Part shown: positions 11,322 through 23,060 of the stretch, piece after piece
Numbering within the stretch: position 1 is the stretch's first letter
Layout: every line of letters starts with the position of its first letter
Source: Elephas maximus indicus
Lineage: Eukaryota; Chordata; Mammalia; Proboscidea; Elephantidae
Reading direction: 5' to 3'
NCBI RefSeq assembly: GCF_024166365.1
Contig: NC_064820.1
Coordinates: 53,917,501-53,981,500 of the forward strand
DNA length: 64,000 nt
Position numbers and translations under genes: made by a program
The notes under the pieces: generated by a model
What the model was told of the DNA's origin: nothing
The model's input: the letters and a program-made list of their open reading frames with translations, nothing else
The model's database searches: none

Positions 11322-12160
11322 AGGACTTGTGCATAGCAATCATGAACTGCTCAGCAGCCTTCCCTGCTTGCCTTCCTGTTGGCACTTCCTGGCAGTGAGC
11401 CAGAAAGCCTGCAATCAAAGACCCCTACCAGGTCAGTGTTATTTTGCTATCCTCTCTGGAGCAGCAAAAGGAGAGGAATGCTTCCAAAGTGGAATAAAAC
11501 AAGTGGAAATCTAGAATACTTGTCCTAAATATTAATTTCAAGGAGCTGTCAAAAAGATTAAATGTGGTATAAATCTATATGCTAAAAAAGTACAGAGAAA
11601 TGGAAGCTTTCTGGGTTTGTTTGGTTGGTTGGATCACCAGGCTGCATATTTGAGAGGTATAACATCATACAACTAATTCTGAAATGAGATTGATATTCAA
11701 GGGTCACATTCACCCAGCGCAGAGCTCGATCATTGTTACATACACAGCTGAAGGGAACTGGGCCATAGTTTTAATTAATTGGCAATTTTGAGCCTCTCAT
11801 GCTAGAAGCCACCTTAATGATTAAAAAAGAAATGATGTGGGAAGGCAATATAATCTGAACACGCAGCCTAAAACAACTGCTAGATTAACAACACTGAGCT
11901 TTTAAGCAGCAACCTTTTACTCAGTCCTTATATGCTAGTTTATAGTCATAAAAATGTAAATAAATGAAAATCAACATGGAATTTGGAGTTTGTTAAGAGC
12001 TCTTTAACTTCTGAAAATTTTTATTTTGTTTGGACTCCAGTATTGTTTGATCTTAAATAAAAACTGCAACTATTCCATTTATTTACGAATCATGCCCTGC
12101 TATGGTGGCTAAAATAGAAACAGTGTTTTATCTCTTACAAAGTCTTTTCATACATTAGTA
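11322..12160. other. Unique noncoding DNA
   Basis: No gene or recognisable element. The short ORF at 11329-11514 has no supporting motif. Confidence 0.5.
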
Positions 12161-12350
12161 GGAGCACCCGAGTGATGCAAAGAGTTAAGCACTAGACTAC
12201 AAGTTGAAAGGTTGGTGGTTTGTGCTTGCCCAGAAGTGCCTCGGAAGACTGGCCTGACAATCTGTTTCCAAAACGTCACAACCTTGAAAACCCTTTGGCT
12301 CAGTTCTACTGTGAACACAGAATGGACCGGATAGCAACTAACAACAACAA
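12161..12350 (+). mobile_element. AfroSINE, full-length type
   Basis: tRNA-derived head with degenerate A box (12170-12185) and B-box area (GGTTGGTGGTTTGTGC at about 12211), then a body with a 'gttctactgtgaacacag'-like block, ending in GGATAGCAACTAACAACAACAA-like sequence at 12329-12350. That 3' end is RTE-like. Confidence 0.88.
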
Positions 12351-13134
12351 TCTTGTACCTGAATGTTACAACAATGTCAAATTGCTATAAAAGTTTCTAC
12401 ATGTGTACTCTCAATTTATGTACTTGTGCCTGTTTGTTTGCCTGAATAATAGTTTCAGGACTGGCACCGGCGAGTGGGCAAAATTTTGAACAGCACTGCA
12501 TTAAAGGCTCTGAGAAGTCCAGTGGGAAAGAATCCTCTTGTGGCTTTATCCAGCCAGGCGTTTCCCAAACATATTTGCTCACAGAACACTTTAGAGGAAT
12601 GATTCTTACTAACATAGTGTAGAACTGGTTTTCTTCACAGTGAAAGGGGGAGAGACTGCATGGAGACCAAAAGATTTATTAAGGGTGAGACTGGGCTGGG
12701 AACTAGAGAAAGGTAAAGCAGAATTAGAATCAAAGACCATCTGAAAAAGTTACTGGATGTTATGAACGGAGAGGCAGAAAGATTAAAACAACAACTTAAT
12801 TTTCTATGCCAGTGATGGAGTGTGGCATAAATGGCACCGTCTAGTAGTGTTATCTTTTCTCAGACTTCAGGAGCCGATATCTAAAGCAAAACAGGGAAGT
12901 GGACAACATCTTGAAGTGGAAAAAAAAAATTCAATTAAATAAAAATAGAATGACTCAGTCCAACTGGTTGCATTATCTAGCATCATCTTAACAACATTAA
13001 AATGTGGCTTTATTGAAGTTAAACATTAAAACTTGACAAAATAAAATTATTTAAAAATATCTGTAGTTTCCGTCTTAAGCTCAAGTAACAATAATAATGA
13101 GAACTTTTGATATCATTTTTGGGTAGATTGAGCA

Positions 13135-13290
13135 CAACTTTTCAAAATATTATGTGCATACAAACCACCTGGAGGTATTGTAGAAATGCAAATTTTAATT
13201 CAGTTGTCTGGGGTGGGGCCTGAGATTCTGCATTTCTGATGGGCTCCCAGGTGAGGCTGATTCTGCTGGTTCAAGGACTATACTTAGAAT
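13135..13290 (+). mobile_element. MER5-like hAT-Charlie MITE
   Basis: The run AACCACCTGGAGGTATTGTA, then GGGGTGGGGCCTGAGATTCTG and CCAGGTGAGGCTGATTCTG, ending in GGACTATACTTAGAATACC-like sequence, is the signature of MER5A/MER5B, a short nonautonomous hAT DNA transposon of placental mammals. Confidence 0.8.
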
Positions 13291-14887
13291 ACCAAGAGGA
13301 TGAAAGATAAGATCCAGCTGACACTACAAATGCAGAAACTCTAATTATGAAATTACAATAGAAATTAGTTTTATTCTGTCAGATATTTACTGTATTCTCT
13401 CGCGCGTAGATTTGCTCATTAGCTTTATTAATTTCTTATGATGATATCCACTGCCAGCTGAGTAACTGCGACAAGAAGAATACAGGGGGAAAGAGGTGGG
13501 TAAAGGGAATTTAAATGAGATGCAAAATCCTGTGGGAGGCTCCAGTGAAGACTAACAGCATGCTTTCAGTATGAGTTTGGCACCAGTGGGAGATCCCCAC
13601 AGCTAACTTCTAAGTTTTGCAGAGGAAAGTGAACCTTTTATCAAGATACATTTTAGTATTGCATGGATTTTTTTATTTCACTCTAAGTACTTCATTTATC
13701 TGTTAATTTTATACATGCTGTGGGCTGAAAAATATAAATAAGACTTCCCTTTAATAGCAATGTTACCTAAAGCCAGCTACACCCGTTTTTAACAGAATCT
13801 TCCTTCTCTATTGTGTTGTGTTATTTCAATAAACTTTATTCTCTAACAAAGTTTTCCAATAGTGTCTGCTTCATTTTCATATGTCAGTACCTTCATAATT
13901 CTAAAAACATAAGCTGATGTCTAAGAAATAAGAGAGAGAGCATCCTTGCTAGCATTAGTATTCAGAACACAATGGCAAAAAGAGAAATAGCAGTTCTCAT
14001 TGGTTTTCAGATATATCTTTGTTACTTTGTGGAAACAAAAGCAAAGGAATTTAAATAATGAACCTTTGAAGTCCTGGTGCTCCTAAAATAGCAATGATGA
14101 AAACATAAGCTCTACCTTTTCATTTCTTGTCATATGGTCCTATTGAGTTTACCTGACAATTTTAACCCAGAAATGAATAATAAAAATAATTGCCCATTCT
14201 AAGGGTCTTATGTTGCTACAGGATGTTATACATAAAACAAGTTCATTGTACTTTTAAAATATGACTATGCTTTTAACAATATTTTATTACATAGGCAATG
14301 TCTTTTTCAGAAGATTTATAGATTAGCTTTCTATTATATTATTAGCCAGCCTTGGCTTCCTCTTTAGATTAAAGAATTAAAATGTTAATGGCAAAATCAT
14401 AGCTCAGGAATTAGAAAGCTTCCTTTTTCTTCCAATGACTATATATTTGACTCTTTTCAATATCATGATCCAAAAAATTCATTAGGTTTGCAATAACATA
14501 GTGAGCCCTGCATATTAATTTTCTCTGTCTAGAGAAAAGGTAAGAAAACTAACAAATCTTGAATGTCTCCACTATGCCAGGTACTATTCAAGGCAATTTC
14601 ACTTTAGTCATCTCATAAAACACCAGGAGTCTAGATCTCCACTTTAAAAACATAGAAAATCATGAAATAGCTATAAATAGAATAAAACAACTATGAACAA
14701 GTGTAGACCATTGAACACAATTTATTGTGATAAATAATTACACCATCTCTTCACTTATTGACCATATCTTTATCCAACATTTCACATTTATGAGAACACT
14801 AAAATGTCTACTCTTCGATTATTTCACTTAAACATGATATATGTCTCACAGTAATGAAGTGTGACGTGAGAGTAATGCCTGCTTTGA

Positions 14888-15120
14888 TAGTTAAGGTTAT
14901 GTGTCAACTTAGCTGGGTCAGAATTCTCAGTGATTTGGCAGTTATGTAATATAATGATGTGGTCATCCTTCATTTTGTGATCCGACGTGGTCATCCTCCT
15001 TTTTCACATAACTAGATTTCACACGATGACCTGGTCTTTAGAAACTAACCATGTTGATAAGTGAGGAGAGGATATACTGTGACCTCACATGAAAGTTGAC
15101 AATTGATTAGGCATCCAAAA
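14888..15120 (+). mobile_element. LTR-like element, partial
   Basis: It starts TGATAGTTAAGGTTATGTGT and continues CAACTTAGCTGGGTCAG, the same opening as the longer element at 57318-57868, with a later 'gtggtcatcctcc' block repeated twice. The family is unresolved. It resembles placental LTRs beginning TGATGGTTAATTTTATGTGT. Confidence 0.5.
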
Positions 15121-15189
15121 TATGAAAAAGCAAATGCATACAGAATGGGTCTGTGGATGTACCAGCTTCCTCCCTCTAAGCTAAACCAA

Positions 15190-15285
15190 GGGTCCTGGGT
15201 AGCTCTCGGCTGCTAATCCAAAGGCCTGTGGCTCGAACCCAGCAGCCACTCCATGGGAGAAAGATGTTCATTGCTTAGGCAATTA
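15190..15285 (+). mobile_element. AfroSINE, 3'-truncated
   Basis: Only the tRNA-like head and early body are present: GGTCCTGGGTAGCTCTCGGC, CTGCTAATCCAAAGGCC, CTCGAACCCAGCAGCC, GGGAGAAAGATGTTC. The RTE-like tail is missing. Confidence 0.75.
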
Positions 15286-15474
15286 GCCTACTATAATTTT
15301 GTAGAAGTGCTGAAGTCTTATTACCTTGAATAGTGTAAGTAAAATTGTAATGAAGATGCTAAATGCTATAATATCTCACAACACAAGAGCTTGACAATGA
15401 CAAAACTGGACATGGAATAAAGACAGTATATTTGTACATTTTTATGTGAATAAGGGAGTCCTTTTAAAAACATT

Positions 15475-16997
15475 CTTTCTGGAAATGAACAGACACTTCA
15501 CCAAAGAGGACATTCAAGATGCCAAGAGACACATAAGGAAATGCTCACCATCTCTAGCCAGCAGAGAAATGCAAATCGAAACTACAATGAGATACCATCT
15601 CACCACAGCATTACTGGCACACATCAGTAAAATGGGAAATAACAAATGTTGGAGAGATTGTGGGGAGATTGGAACTCTTATGCACTGCCGGTGGGAATAC
15701 AAAATGATACAACCATTTTGGAAAATGATATGGCGCTTTCTTAGAAAGCTAGAAATAGAAATACCACGTGATCCAGCAATCCCACTTCTAGGAATATATC
15801 CTAGAGAAATATGAGTCGTCAGAGGAATAGATATATGCACACCCATGTTCATGGCAACATTGCTCACAAAGATGGAAACAACCGAGATGCCCATCAACAG
15901 ATGGATAGATAAACAAACCGTGGTACATACACACAATGGAATATTACACAACACTAAAGAACAATGATGAATCTGTGAAGTATCTCATAATATGGATGCA
16001 TCTGGAAGACATTATGCTGAGTGAAATAAGTCAATTACAAAAGAACAAATATTGTATGAGACCACTACTGTAAAAACTCATGAAAAGGTTTACATACAAA
16101 AAGAAACAATCTTTGATGGTTACCAGAGAGGGGAGGGTTGGGAATGGAAAAACATTTAATAGACAATAGATAAGTGGTAACTTTCATGAAGGGTAAGGCA
16201 GTACACAACACTGGGGAAGCCAGCAAATCTGTACAAGGCAAAGTCATGGTAGCTCCACAGACACATCCAAACTCCCTGAGGGACCGAATTGCTGGGCTAG
16301 GGGCTTAGGGAACATCTAGCTCAATTGGCATAACAGATTTTATAAAGAAAATATTCTACATTCTACTTTGGTGAGTAGCACCTGGGGTCTTAAGCGCCTG
16401 TGAGCAGCCATCTAGGCTACTCCACTAGTCTCACCCCTTCGGAAGCAAGGAAGAATAAAGAAAACTAAAGACCTAAGGGAAAGATTAGTCCAAAAGACTA
16501 ATGGACTACATCTACCACGGCCTCCACCAGACTGAGTATAGTACAATAAGATGGTGCCCGGCTACCACCACTGACTGCTCTGACAGGGATCACAATAGAG
16601 GGTTCCAGACAGAGCTGGAGAAAAATGTAGAACAAAATTCTAACTCAAAAAGAAATGCCAGACTTGCTGGCCTGACAGAGACTGGAGAAAGCCTGAGGTT
16701 ATGGCCACCAGCCACACTTTCAGCTCACTAACAAGGTCACTCCTGATATTTACCCTTCAGCCAAAGAATAAATAGGCCTATGGAACAAAACAAAACTAAA
16801 GGGGTGCACCATCCTTGGGGCAGGGACTAGAAGGTAGGAGGAACAGGAAAGCTGGTAATAGGGAACCCAGGGTTGAGAAGGGAAAGTGTTGACGTGTCGT
16901 GCATTTGTTAAATAATGTCATACAACAATGTGTGTACTATTTGATGAGAAACTAGTTTATTCTGTAAACCTTCATGTAAAGTTCAGTTAAAAAAAGA
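15475..16997 (+). mobile_element. L1 3' region: ORF2 C-terminus plus afrotherian 3' UTR
   Basis: The plus-strand translation at 15485-15814 is the C-terminal segment of L1 ORF2p: MNRHFTKEDIQDAKRH, ETTMRYHLTTALLAH, NNKCWRDCGEIGTLMHC, then DPAIPLLGIYPREI and a stop. The element continues through 'atgcccatcaacagatggatag' and 'tggaatattacacaacac' landmarks (pieces only) into a long 3' UTR with GAGACTGGAGAAAGCC at 16678, ending TTCAGTTAAAAAAAGAC near 16997. It is 5'-truncated; the upstream 4 kb or so of a normal L1 is missing. Its 3' UTR is the sense match of the minus-strand fragment at 31880-32275. Confidence 0.92.
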
Positions 16998-17162
16998 CAA
17001 AAGCTTTCTGAGCCGAGAATTTAAAAGGCAAAAGAGTGATTAGATATTTAATAACTACTTGAGATGTTTCCAAACCATTTCACCAGAAACTGAATCACTT
17101 TAACTTCATACTAAAGAAAACGGTGTTGTTCCTAAAGTTCATATAAAAACTTAAAAGAAGAA

Positions 17163-17512
17163 TTGTTGTTGTTATTAGGCGCTGTTAAGTCACTTTTGAC
17201 TCATAACAACCCTATGTACCACAGAACGAAATGCCATTCTCAAAATCGTTGCTATGTTTCAGCCCATTGTTGCAGCCACTGCGTCAATCCACCTCGTTGA
17301 GGGTCTTCCTCTTTTTCGCTGACCCTGTACCTTACCAAGCATGATGTCCTTCTCCGGGGACTGGTCCCCGCTGATAACACATCCAAAGTATGTGAGACAA
17401 AGTCTCAACATCCTCAGTTCTAAGGAGCATTCTGGCAGTACTTCTTCCAAGACAGATTTGTTCATTCTTCTGGCAGTCCTTCGCATATTCAATATTCTTT
17501 GCCAACAATATG
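17163..17512 (-). mobile_element. RTE LINE 3' end, 5'-truncated
   Basis: It begins GTTGTTGTTATTAGGCGCTG at the element's 3' end. Minus-strand reading gives the RTE C-terminus: NKSVLEEVLPECSLELRMLRLCLTYFGCV, then GDQSPEKDIMLGKVQGQRKR, GRPSTRWIDAVAATMG. Of all copies here this one keeps that motif run best. Confidence 0.93.
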
Positions 17513-19025
17513 ATTATGTAAAACAATATGAATATGAAAAAAGTCTATAACATTAAATAAAAATTTCAGGCTGAAAACAATGTTTTTGAAAACCCTTTAG
17601 AACATCTCAGAACTTAGATTAAAACCACTGCAAGATTTGATTTGTAGATTCTACCTATGCGATCTTTAGAACTGATCTAACACAACTGATTATACTTAAG
17701 AAGCAAAACCAATGGAAAATAAAAACTCAAAATACAGATAGGCTTTTTCTCATAACAAAATAAAATACTTGAAATAATCCCTGCCAAACAAATGAATATG
17801 AAACAACGGAAGAGATTGAAAGAAGGAAAATGGTTAGGGTCAAACTAAAGCACAAGAAATGAAAAACCTGTTATAAATGTGTAGTGTGCTCCTTCAGCAT
17901 TTTAACACATTGTAAACTTTAAAACAGTGCTCAGGTTGGTTTTATATACACACTGCTCTTGATCCTGCCTCACGCTTTGTTGCATTTGAAAAAGATTTTT
18001 TTACTTTAAACCTCTAAATATCAGGCTGAGGAAACCTGACTTAAGGGCACTTATTATAGCATTTCGCGCCTATTTTATTACCTTTAAGCTACCTTGAAAT
18101 CATTGGAGTGTCTCAGCTAGATTTCCCTTGAATTTATCACCTTACAAAAGCACATTTGGGTCTTTCCTGAAGGCAGTATCTTTTTCAAAAGTATCATCTC
18201 ATATCAGCTTATTAGCTATGATGGCCACTTCAATTGGATGGCAATTTAAGAACAGAGGCCTTGAGTGTACTAGAAAGTTTTTGATGACTTAATAATTCCA
18301 TGATTTAGTTTTTATAGTATTTTGTTTTGTAGGCATTTCTCTTGGTCTTACATTCTCAGAATCTAAAAAGGCTTTAGTGTAATGTCTAAAACTCTTCAGT
18401 AGTATTTAGGTTTCCTGTTGTGAAAACTGGTAGAAGAGACGGCCTCTCATGGAGTGATAATGGACAACTGGTCATCCACTCAAAGCTCTTCTGTTGTGAG
18501 ATACTATAGCATTTAGCATCTTCACTACAATTGTACTTACACCGTTCAAAATAATAGGACGTTAGCACTTCTACCACTACTCTAAAAACTTTGGAGACCA
18601 CATTGCCTCATAAAATTTCTGGTTCCGTTGATATCATCAGGTTTAAAAATTCCTTTTTGATTTTTTAACACTTTCCTTGTCTCCCCATGATTATTGTTGT
18701 TGTTATTAAAAATATATATATTTTTAAATATCAAAAAGTCCATCGCTCAACTACGCTTATGGCAAAACTATCTTTATAACAAAAGTATCTGTAGATTTCT
18801 ACATGCTGTCAGAACATGTAGCTAGAAGTTATTGTTTATACCAACCTAGTTTTATGTAGATGAGGAAACAGACCATTCTGATATATCTAGTTTTATTTCT
18901 TTCAAATTTCAGTCTAGTATTTCCAACTGCTTGCTGGGCTCTAAATCCAGATGCCCCATAGTTCCTTATCCTCAACAGGTAAAAGCTGAACCTCACCTTT
19001 TCCAACATAACTTACTGATTATCCT
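17513..19025. other. Unique AT-rich noncoding DNA
   Basis: No gene or clear repeat. The minus ORF at 18386-18601 shows no recognisable domain. Confidence 0.5.
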
Positions 19026-19029
19026 ATAT

Positions 19030-19560
19030 CAGACAGGGACCAATAAGGAAAACAGAAATCAATCCAGGTATTTTAACAGGAAGAATCGAATATAAATGGG
19101 TTAAATGGATGTTAGGGATGTAAAACAGAGATAGACGACAATGTTGGCAGTTTCCTTGAAAGAACCGAGGGAAGAGGCTTGGATTGTCAGAGCCTAGTAA
19201 TTTGTAGAAGGGATCCCGTTAGCTCAAGACGATGAGGGGACACTGCCCTGCTGAGAAGGGAGCACTTCCAGGTTGCTGCTGGTATCTCTAAGGGGTCATG
19301 ATGAGGCTGGTTCTTGGAATATCTAATAAACAACTGGAGACTGGAATTGCCAGTGAAGGAATTTTGTTGGGGGAGATAATAACAGTAACCACAATTAAAC
19401 AGGAGGGCTCAAATCCTGTCCCCCTCCCTCCTGTCTCCCAGTTTTCTTCCAGTTCCCCCACTGGAAGAACATACTAAGGGAGACAGTTGGCCCAAGGAAA
19501 ACGTAGTTTCCAGAGTTCTAGTCCCAGCATCACAAAGCAGACTATATTAAGTAATTAACT
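19030..19560. mobile_element. Possible old LTR element, family unknown
   Basis: Its texture resembles old mammalian LTRs of MER/MLT type: 'accaataaggaaaacag', 'ggaagaggcttggattgtcagagcc', a 'ccagttttcttccagttcccc' block and a 'cccagcatcacaaagcag' end (landmark pieces). I did not find a second copy in the window. Treat as tentative. Confidence 0.3.
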
Positions 19561-19743
19561 CTCATCTCTTCAAGATGGGAGCTAGTTACTTAATAATTAG
19601 TGCAATATATAAATCCTAATGTTCGACAGACAACTCACGCTCCCCATATACAAAACCGAACTTTGCCTTTCTACAAAACATCCTCTTCATCCTTTATTCC
19701 CAGTCTTGAATAATGAAACTGTAGTTCCCAAGCAAGAAACATG

Positions 19744-19943
19744 AGTGTCAATGTAAATTCTTCTTCCTTGTCATCAGGCCTTATCATTCATCCGATCATT
19801 CACTTACCAAACACTGACACTGGGGATATATCAGTATCTGTAAGGGTAGATACTGATATATCCCCAGTGTCAGTGTTTGGTAAGTGAATGATCGGAAGAA
19901 TGATAAGGCCTGATGACAAGGAAGAAGAATTTACATTGACACT
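19744..19943. repeat. Near-perfect inverted duplication (96-bp arms, 8-bp loop)
   Basis: The left arm 19744-19839 and right arm 19848-19943 are reverse complements at 95 of 96 positions. The only mismatch is A at 19790 against A at 19897. The loop is GTAAGGGT. The left arm reads as the native copy, since it resembles the start of an old dispersed mammalian repeat that seems to resume to the right at about 19966. The right arm therefore looks like an inverted re-copy, inserted with a homopolymer block behind it. Such identity in an otherwise decayed setting implies recent origin or an assembly artefact. Confidence 0.95.
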
Positions 19944-19972
19944 AAAAAAAAAAAAAATTTTTTTATAAGGGT
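19944..19972. repeat. A14-T7 block and repeated TAAGGGT
   Basis: Fourteen A (19944-19957) and seven T (19958-19964) follow the right palindrome arm. Then comes TAAGGGT at 19966-19972, a copy of the heptamer in the loop (19841-19847). The inverted arm plus A/T block is therefore bracketed by a 7-bp direct repeat. Confidence 0.9.
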
Positions 19973-20223
19973 GTATGATGTACTGTTATATATGAAAAAC
20001 AAAAATCCTGCCTTGTAGAACTTATTTTTTGTGGAAAAGAGAAAGACAACATAAAAATAAGTATATTATACTACATATTGCAAGGTCTCAGCTAGTAAGG
20101 ATAAGTGGAAATGCTGGGGGTAGGGGATTAGGGGCAGGAAGATGCAATTTTAAATAGTAAAGTTGGGGTAGGCCTCACAGAGAAGGTGATATTTGAATCA
20201 ATATTTCAGTGGAAGTAAGGGGA

Positions 20224-23060
20224 GTGTTGTCATTGTTGTCAGGTGCCATAAAGTCGGGTGCAACTCTTGGCGACCCTATTTACAACAGAATGAAACACTG
20301 CCCAGTCCTGCGCCATTGTCACGATCATTGCTATGTTTTAGCCCATTGTTACAGCCACCCCGTCAATCCATCTCATTGACAATCTTTCTCTTTTTTACTT
20401 TATCAAGTATGATGTCCTTCTCCAGGACTGTTCTCTCCTGATAACATGTCCAAAGTACATGAGACTAAGTCTCACCATCCTCACTTCTAAAGAGCATTCT
20501 AGCTGTACCTCTTCAAAGACAGATTTATTCATTCTTCTGGCAGTTTGCGATGTATTCAGTATTCTTTGCCAACACCATAATTCAAAGGCATCAACTTTTC
20601 TTCAGTCTTCCTTATATATTGTCCAGCTTTTGCATGCATTTGAAGCAACCGAAAATACCATAGCTTGGGTCAGGAGGACCTTAGTCCTCAAGGTGACATC
20701 TTTGCTTTTGCAGGCTTTAAAGAAGTCTTTTGCAGCAGATTTGCTCAATGCAATAAAATGTTTGATTTCTTGACTGCTGCTTCCATGGGTGTTGATTGTG
20801 GATCCAAGTAAAATGCAATCTTTGATAACTTCAATCTTTTCTCCATTTATCATCATGTTGCTTATCGGTCCAGTTGTGAGGACGCGTGGTTTTGTTGTTG
20901 TTGTTGTTGTTGCAGTGTAATTCATACTAAAGGTGTAATCCATCTTCATCACAAAGTGCTTCAAGTCCTTTTTGCTTTCAGCAAGCGAGCATGTGTCATT
21001 GCATATCAAAAGTTATTTATGAATATTCCTCTAACCCTGAGGCCACATTTATCTTCATATAGTCCAGCTTCTCGGATTATTTGCTCAGCATACAGGTTAA
21101 AAAAATATGGTGAAAGAATACAACCCTGACACCCACCTTTCCTGACTTTAAACCACACATTACCCCTTCATTCTGCCTCTTAGTCTATGTACAGGTTCCT
21201 CATAAGCAGAATTAAGGGCCCTGGAATTCTCATTCTTTGCAATTTTACACACAGTTTATTATGATCCACACAGTCAAATGCCTTTGCATTAGTCAATAAA
21301 ACATAGGTAAACATATTTCTGGTGTTCTCTCCTTTCAGCCAGGATCCACAGGACATCAGCAATGATATCCCTAATTCCACATTCTCTTCTGAATCTGTCT
21401 TGAATTTCTGGCAGTTCCTCGTGGAGGCACTGCTGCATCCACATTTGAATTATCTTCAGAAAATTTTACTTGCATGTGATATTAATGATATTGTTCAATA
21501 ATTTCTTCATTCTTTTTGATCGCCTTTCTTTGGAATGGTCACAAATACAGATCTCTTGCAGTCAGTTGGCCAGGTAGCTGTCTTCCAAATTTCTGGGCAT
21601 AGACAAGTGAGCACCTCCAGTGCTGCATCCATTTGTTGGACTATTTCATTTACTATTCTGTCATTTCCTGGAGCCTTGTTTTTTGCCAATGCCTTGAGTG
21701 CACCTTGGACTTCTTCCTTTAATACCATCTGCTCTTGATCATATGCTACCTGCTGAAATGGTTGAACATTGACCAATTCTTTTTGGTACAGTGACTCTGT
21801 ATATTCTTTCCATTTTCTTTTGATGCTTCCTGTGTCTTTCAATATCTTGCACATAGAATCCTTCAATATTGCAACTTGAAGCTTGAATTTTTTTTCAGTT
21901 CTTTCAGCTTGAGAAACGCTGAGTGAGGTCTTTCCTTTTAGTTTTCTAACTCCAGGTGTTTGCACGTTTCATTATAATGCTTTACTTTGTCTTCTGGAGC
22001 TGCCTTTTGAAGTCTTCTGTTCAGCTCTTTTACTTTATCATTTCTTCCATTCACTTTAGCTGCTCTATGTTCAAGAGCAAGTTTCAGAGTCTCTTCTGAC
22101 ATGCATTTTGGTCTTTTCTTTCTTTTCTGTCTTTTTTAATGACCTCTTGCTTTCTTCATGTATGACGTCTTTGATGTCATCCCTCAACTTGTCTGATCTT
22201 CAGTTATTAGTGTTCAATGCATCATATCTATTCTCGAGATGGTCTCTAAATTCAGGTGGGACACACTCAAGGTCATATTTTGGCTCTTGTGGACCTGTTT
22301 TAATTTCTTCAGCTTCAGTTTGAACTTGCATATGAGCAAATGATGGTTCTGCAGTCAGCCCCTGGACTTTATCTGAGTGATGATATTTAGCTTCTTCAAT
22401 ATCTCTTTCCACAGGTGTCTGTAGACAATTTGATCCCTTAGTATTTCATCCAATGAGGTCCATATATATGCTAGTGGTTTATAGTGTTGAAAAAGTCATT
22501 TGCAGTGAATAAGCCCTTGGTCTTGCAAAATTCTATCTTGTGATCTTCAGCATAGTTTCCATCACCAAGGCCATGTTTTCCAACTACTGATCCTTCGTTT
22601 CCAGTTTTCCTGTCTCAATCACCAATAATTACCAATGCGTCCTGGCTGCATATTCAATCAATTTCAGACTGCAAAATTTGGTAAAAATCTTCAGTTTCCT
22701 CACCTTTGGCATTAATATTTGGTGCATAAATTTGAATAGTAACCATATTAATTTGTTTTCCTTGTAGACGTATGAGTATTATCCTATCACTGACAGCGTT
22801 ACTTCTGGATAGTTCTTGAAATGTTCTTTTCGAGGATGAATATGATGCCATTCCTCTTCAATTTGCTATTCCTAGCATAGCAGACCATATGCTTATCTGA
22901 TTCAAAAGGCCAATACCAGTGCATTTCAGCTTACTAATGCCTGGGATATCGATCATTTCTTTTTTAACGACTTCCAATTTTCCTAGATTCATACTTCGTA
23001 CAGTCCTTGATCCCATTATTAATGGATGTTTGTAGCTATTTCTTCTCATTTTGAAAGGAG
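20224..23060 (-). mobile_element. Near-complete RTE/BovB-type LINE, decayed
   Basis: This is the longest RTE copy, about 2.8 kb. From its 5' side (23060) it encodes an AP-type endonuclease: GSRTVRSMNLGKLEVVKKEM, then ISKLKCTGIG, then IQIYAPNINAKGEETEDFYQ (22654-22851). A linker follows (22200-22412), then reverse transcriptase with ALAKNKAPGNDRIVNEI, EIWKTATWPTDCKRS and VFVTIPKKGDQKE (21507-21740), KAFDCVDHNKLCVKL (21240-21330) and the C-terminal flank (20602-21009) with AAKDFFKACKSKDVTLRTK. Family members copy their RNA by target-primed reverse transcription. Multiple stops and frameshifts disable this copy, and the YADD-type active-site region looks degraded. The 5' UTR is absent. The 3' end lies near 20224. 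Confidence 0.93.

Larger units (their letters stand above)
12351..15185. other. Mostly unique AT-rich DNA
   Basis: No gene. It contains the MER5-like element at 13135-13290 and the LTR-like piece at 14888-15120, plus a diverged antisense MIR-like stretch at about 14560-14660 (CACTATGCCAGGTACTATTC). The remainder is unassigned. Confidence 0.5.

Noticed and set aside
10975-11418. 147-codon minus ORF
   Set aside because: It is antisense to the compact RTE derivative and its flank; no protein motif.
15446-15814. 122-codon ORF as a gene
   Set aside because: It is the C-terminal end of L1 ORF2p in a 5'-truncated L1.
21507-21965. 152-codon minus-strand ORF as a functional reverse transcriptase
   Set aside because: It is one open piece of a frame-broken RTE copy; flanking frames are interrupted by stops.
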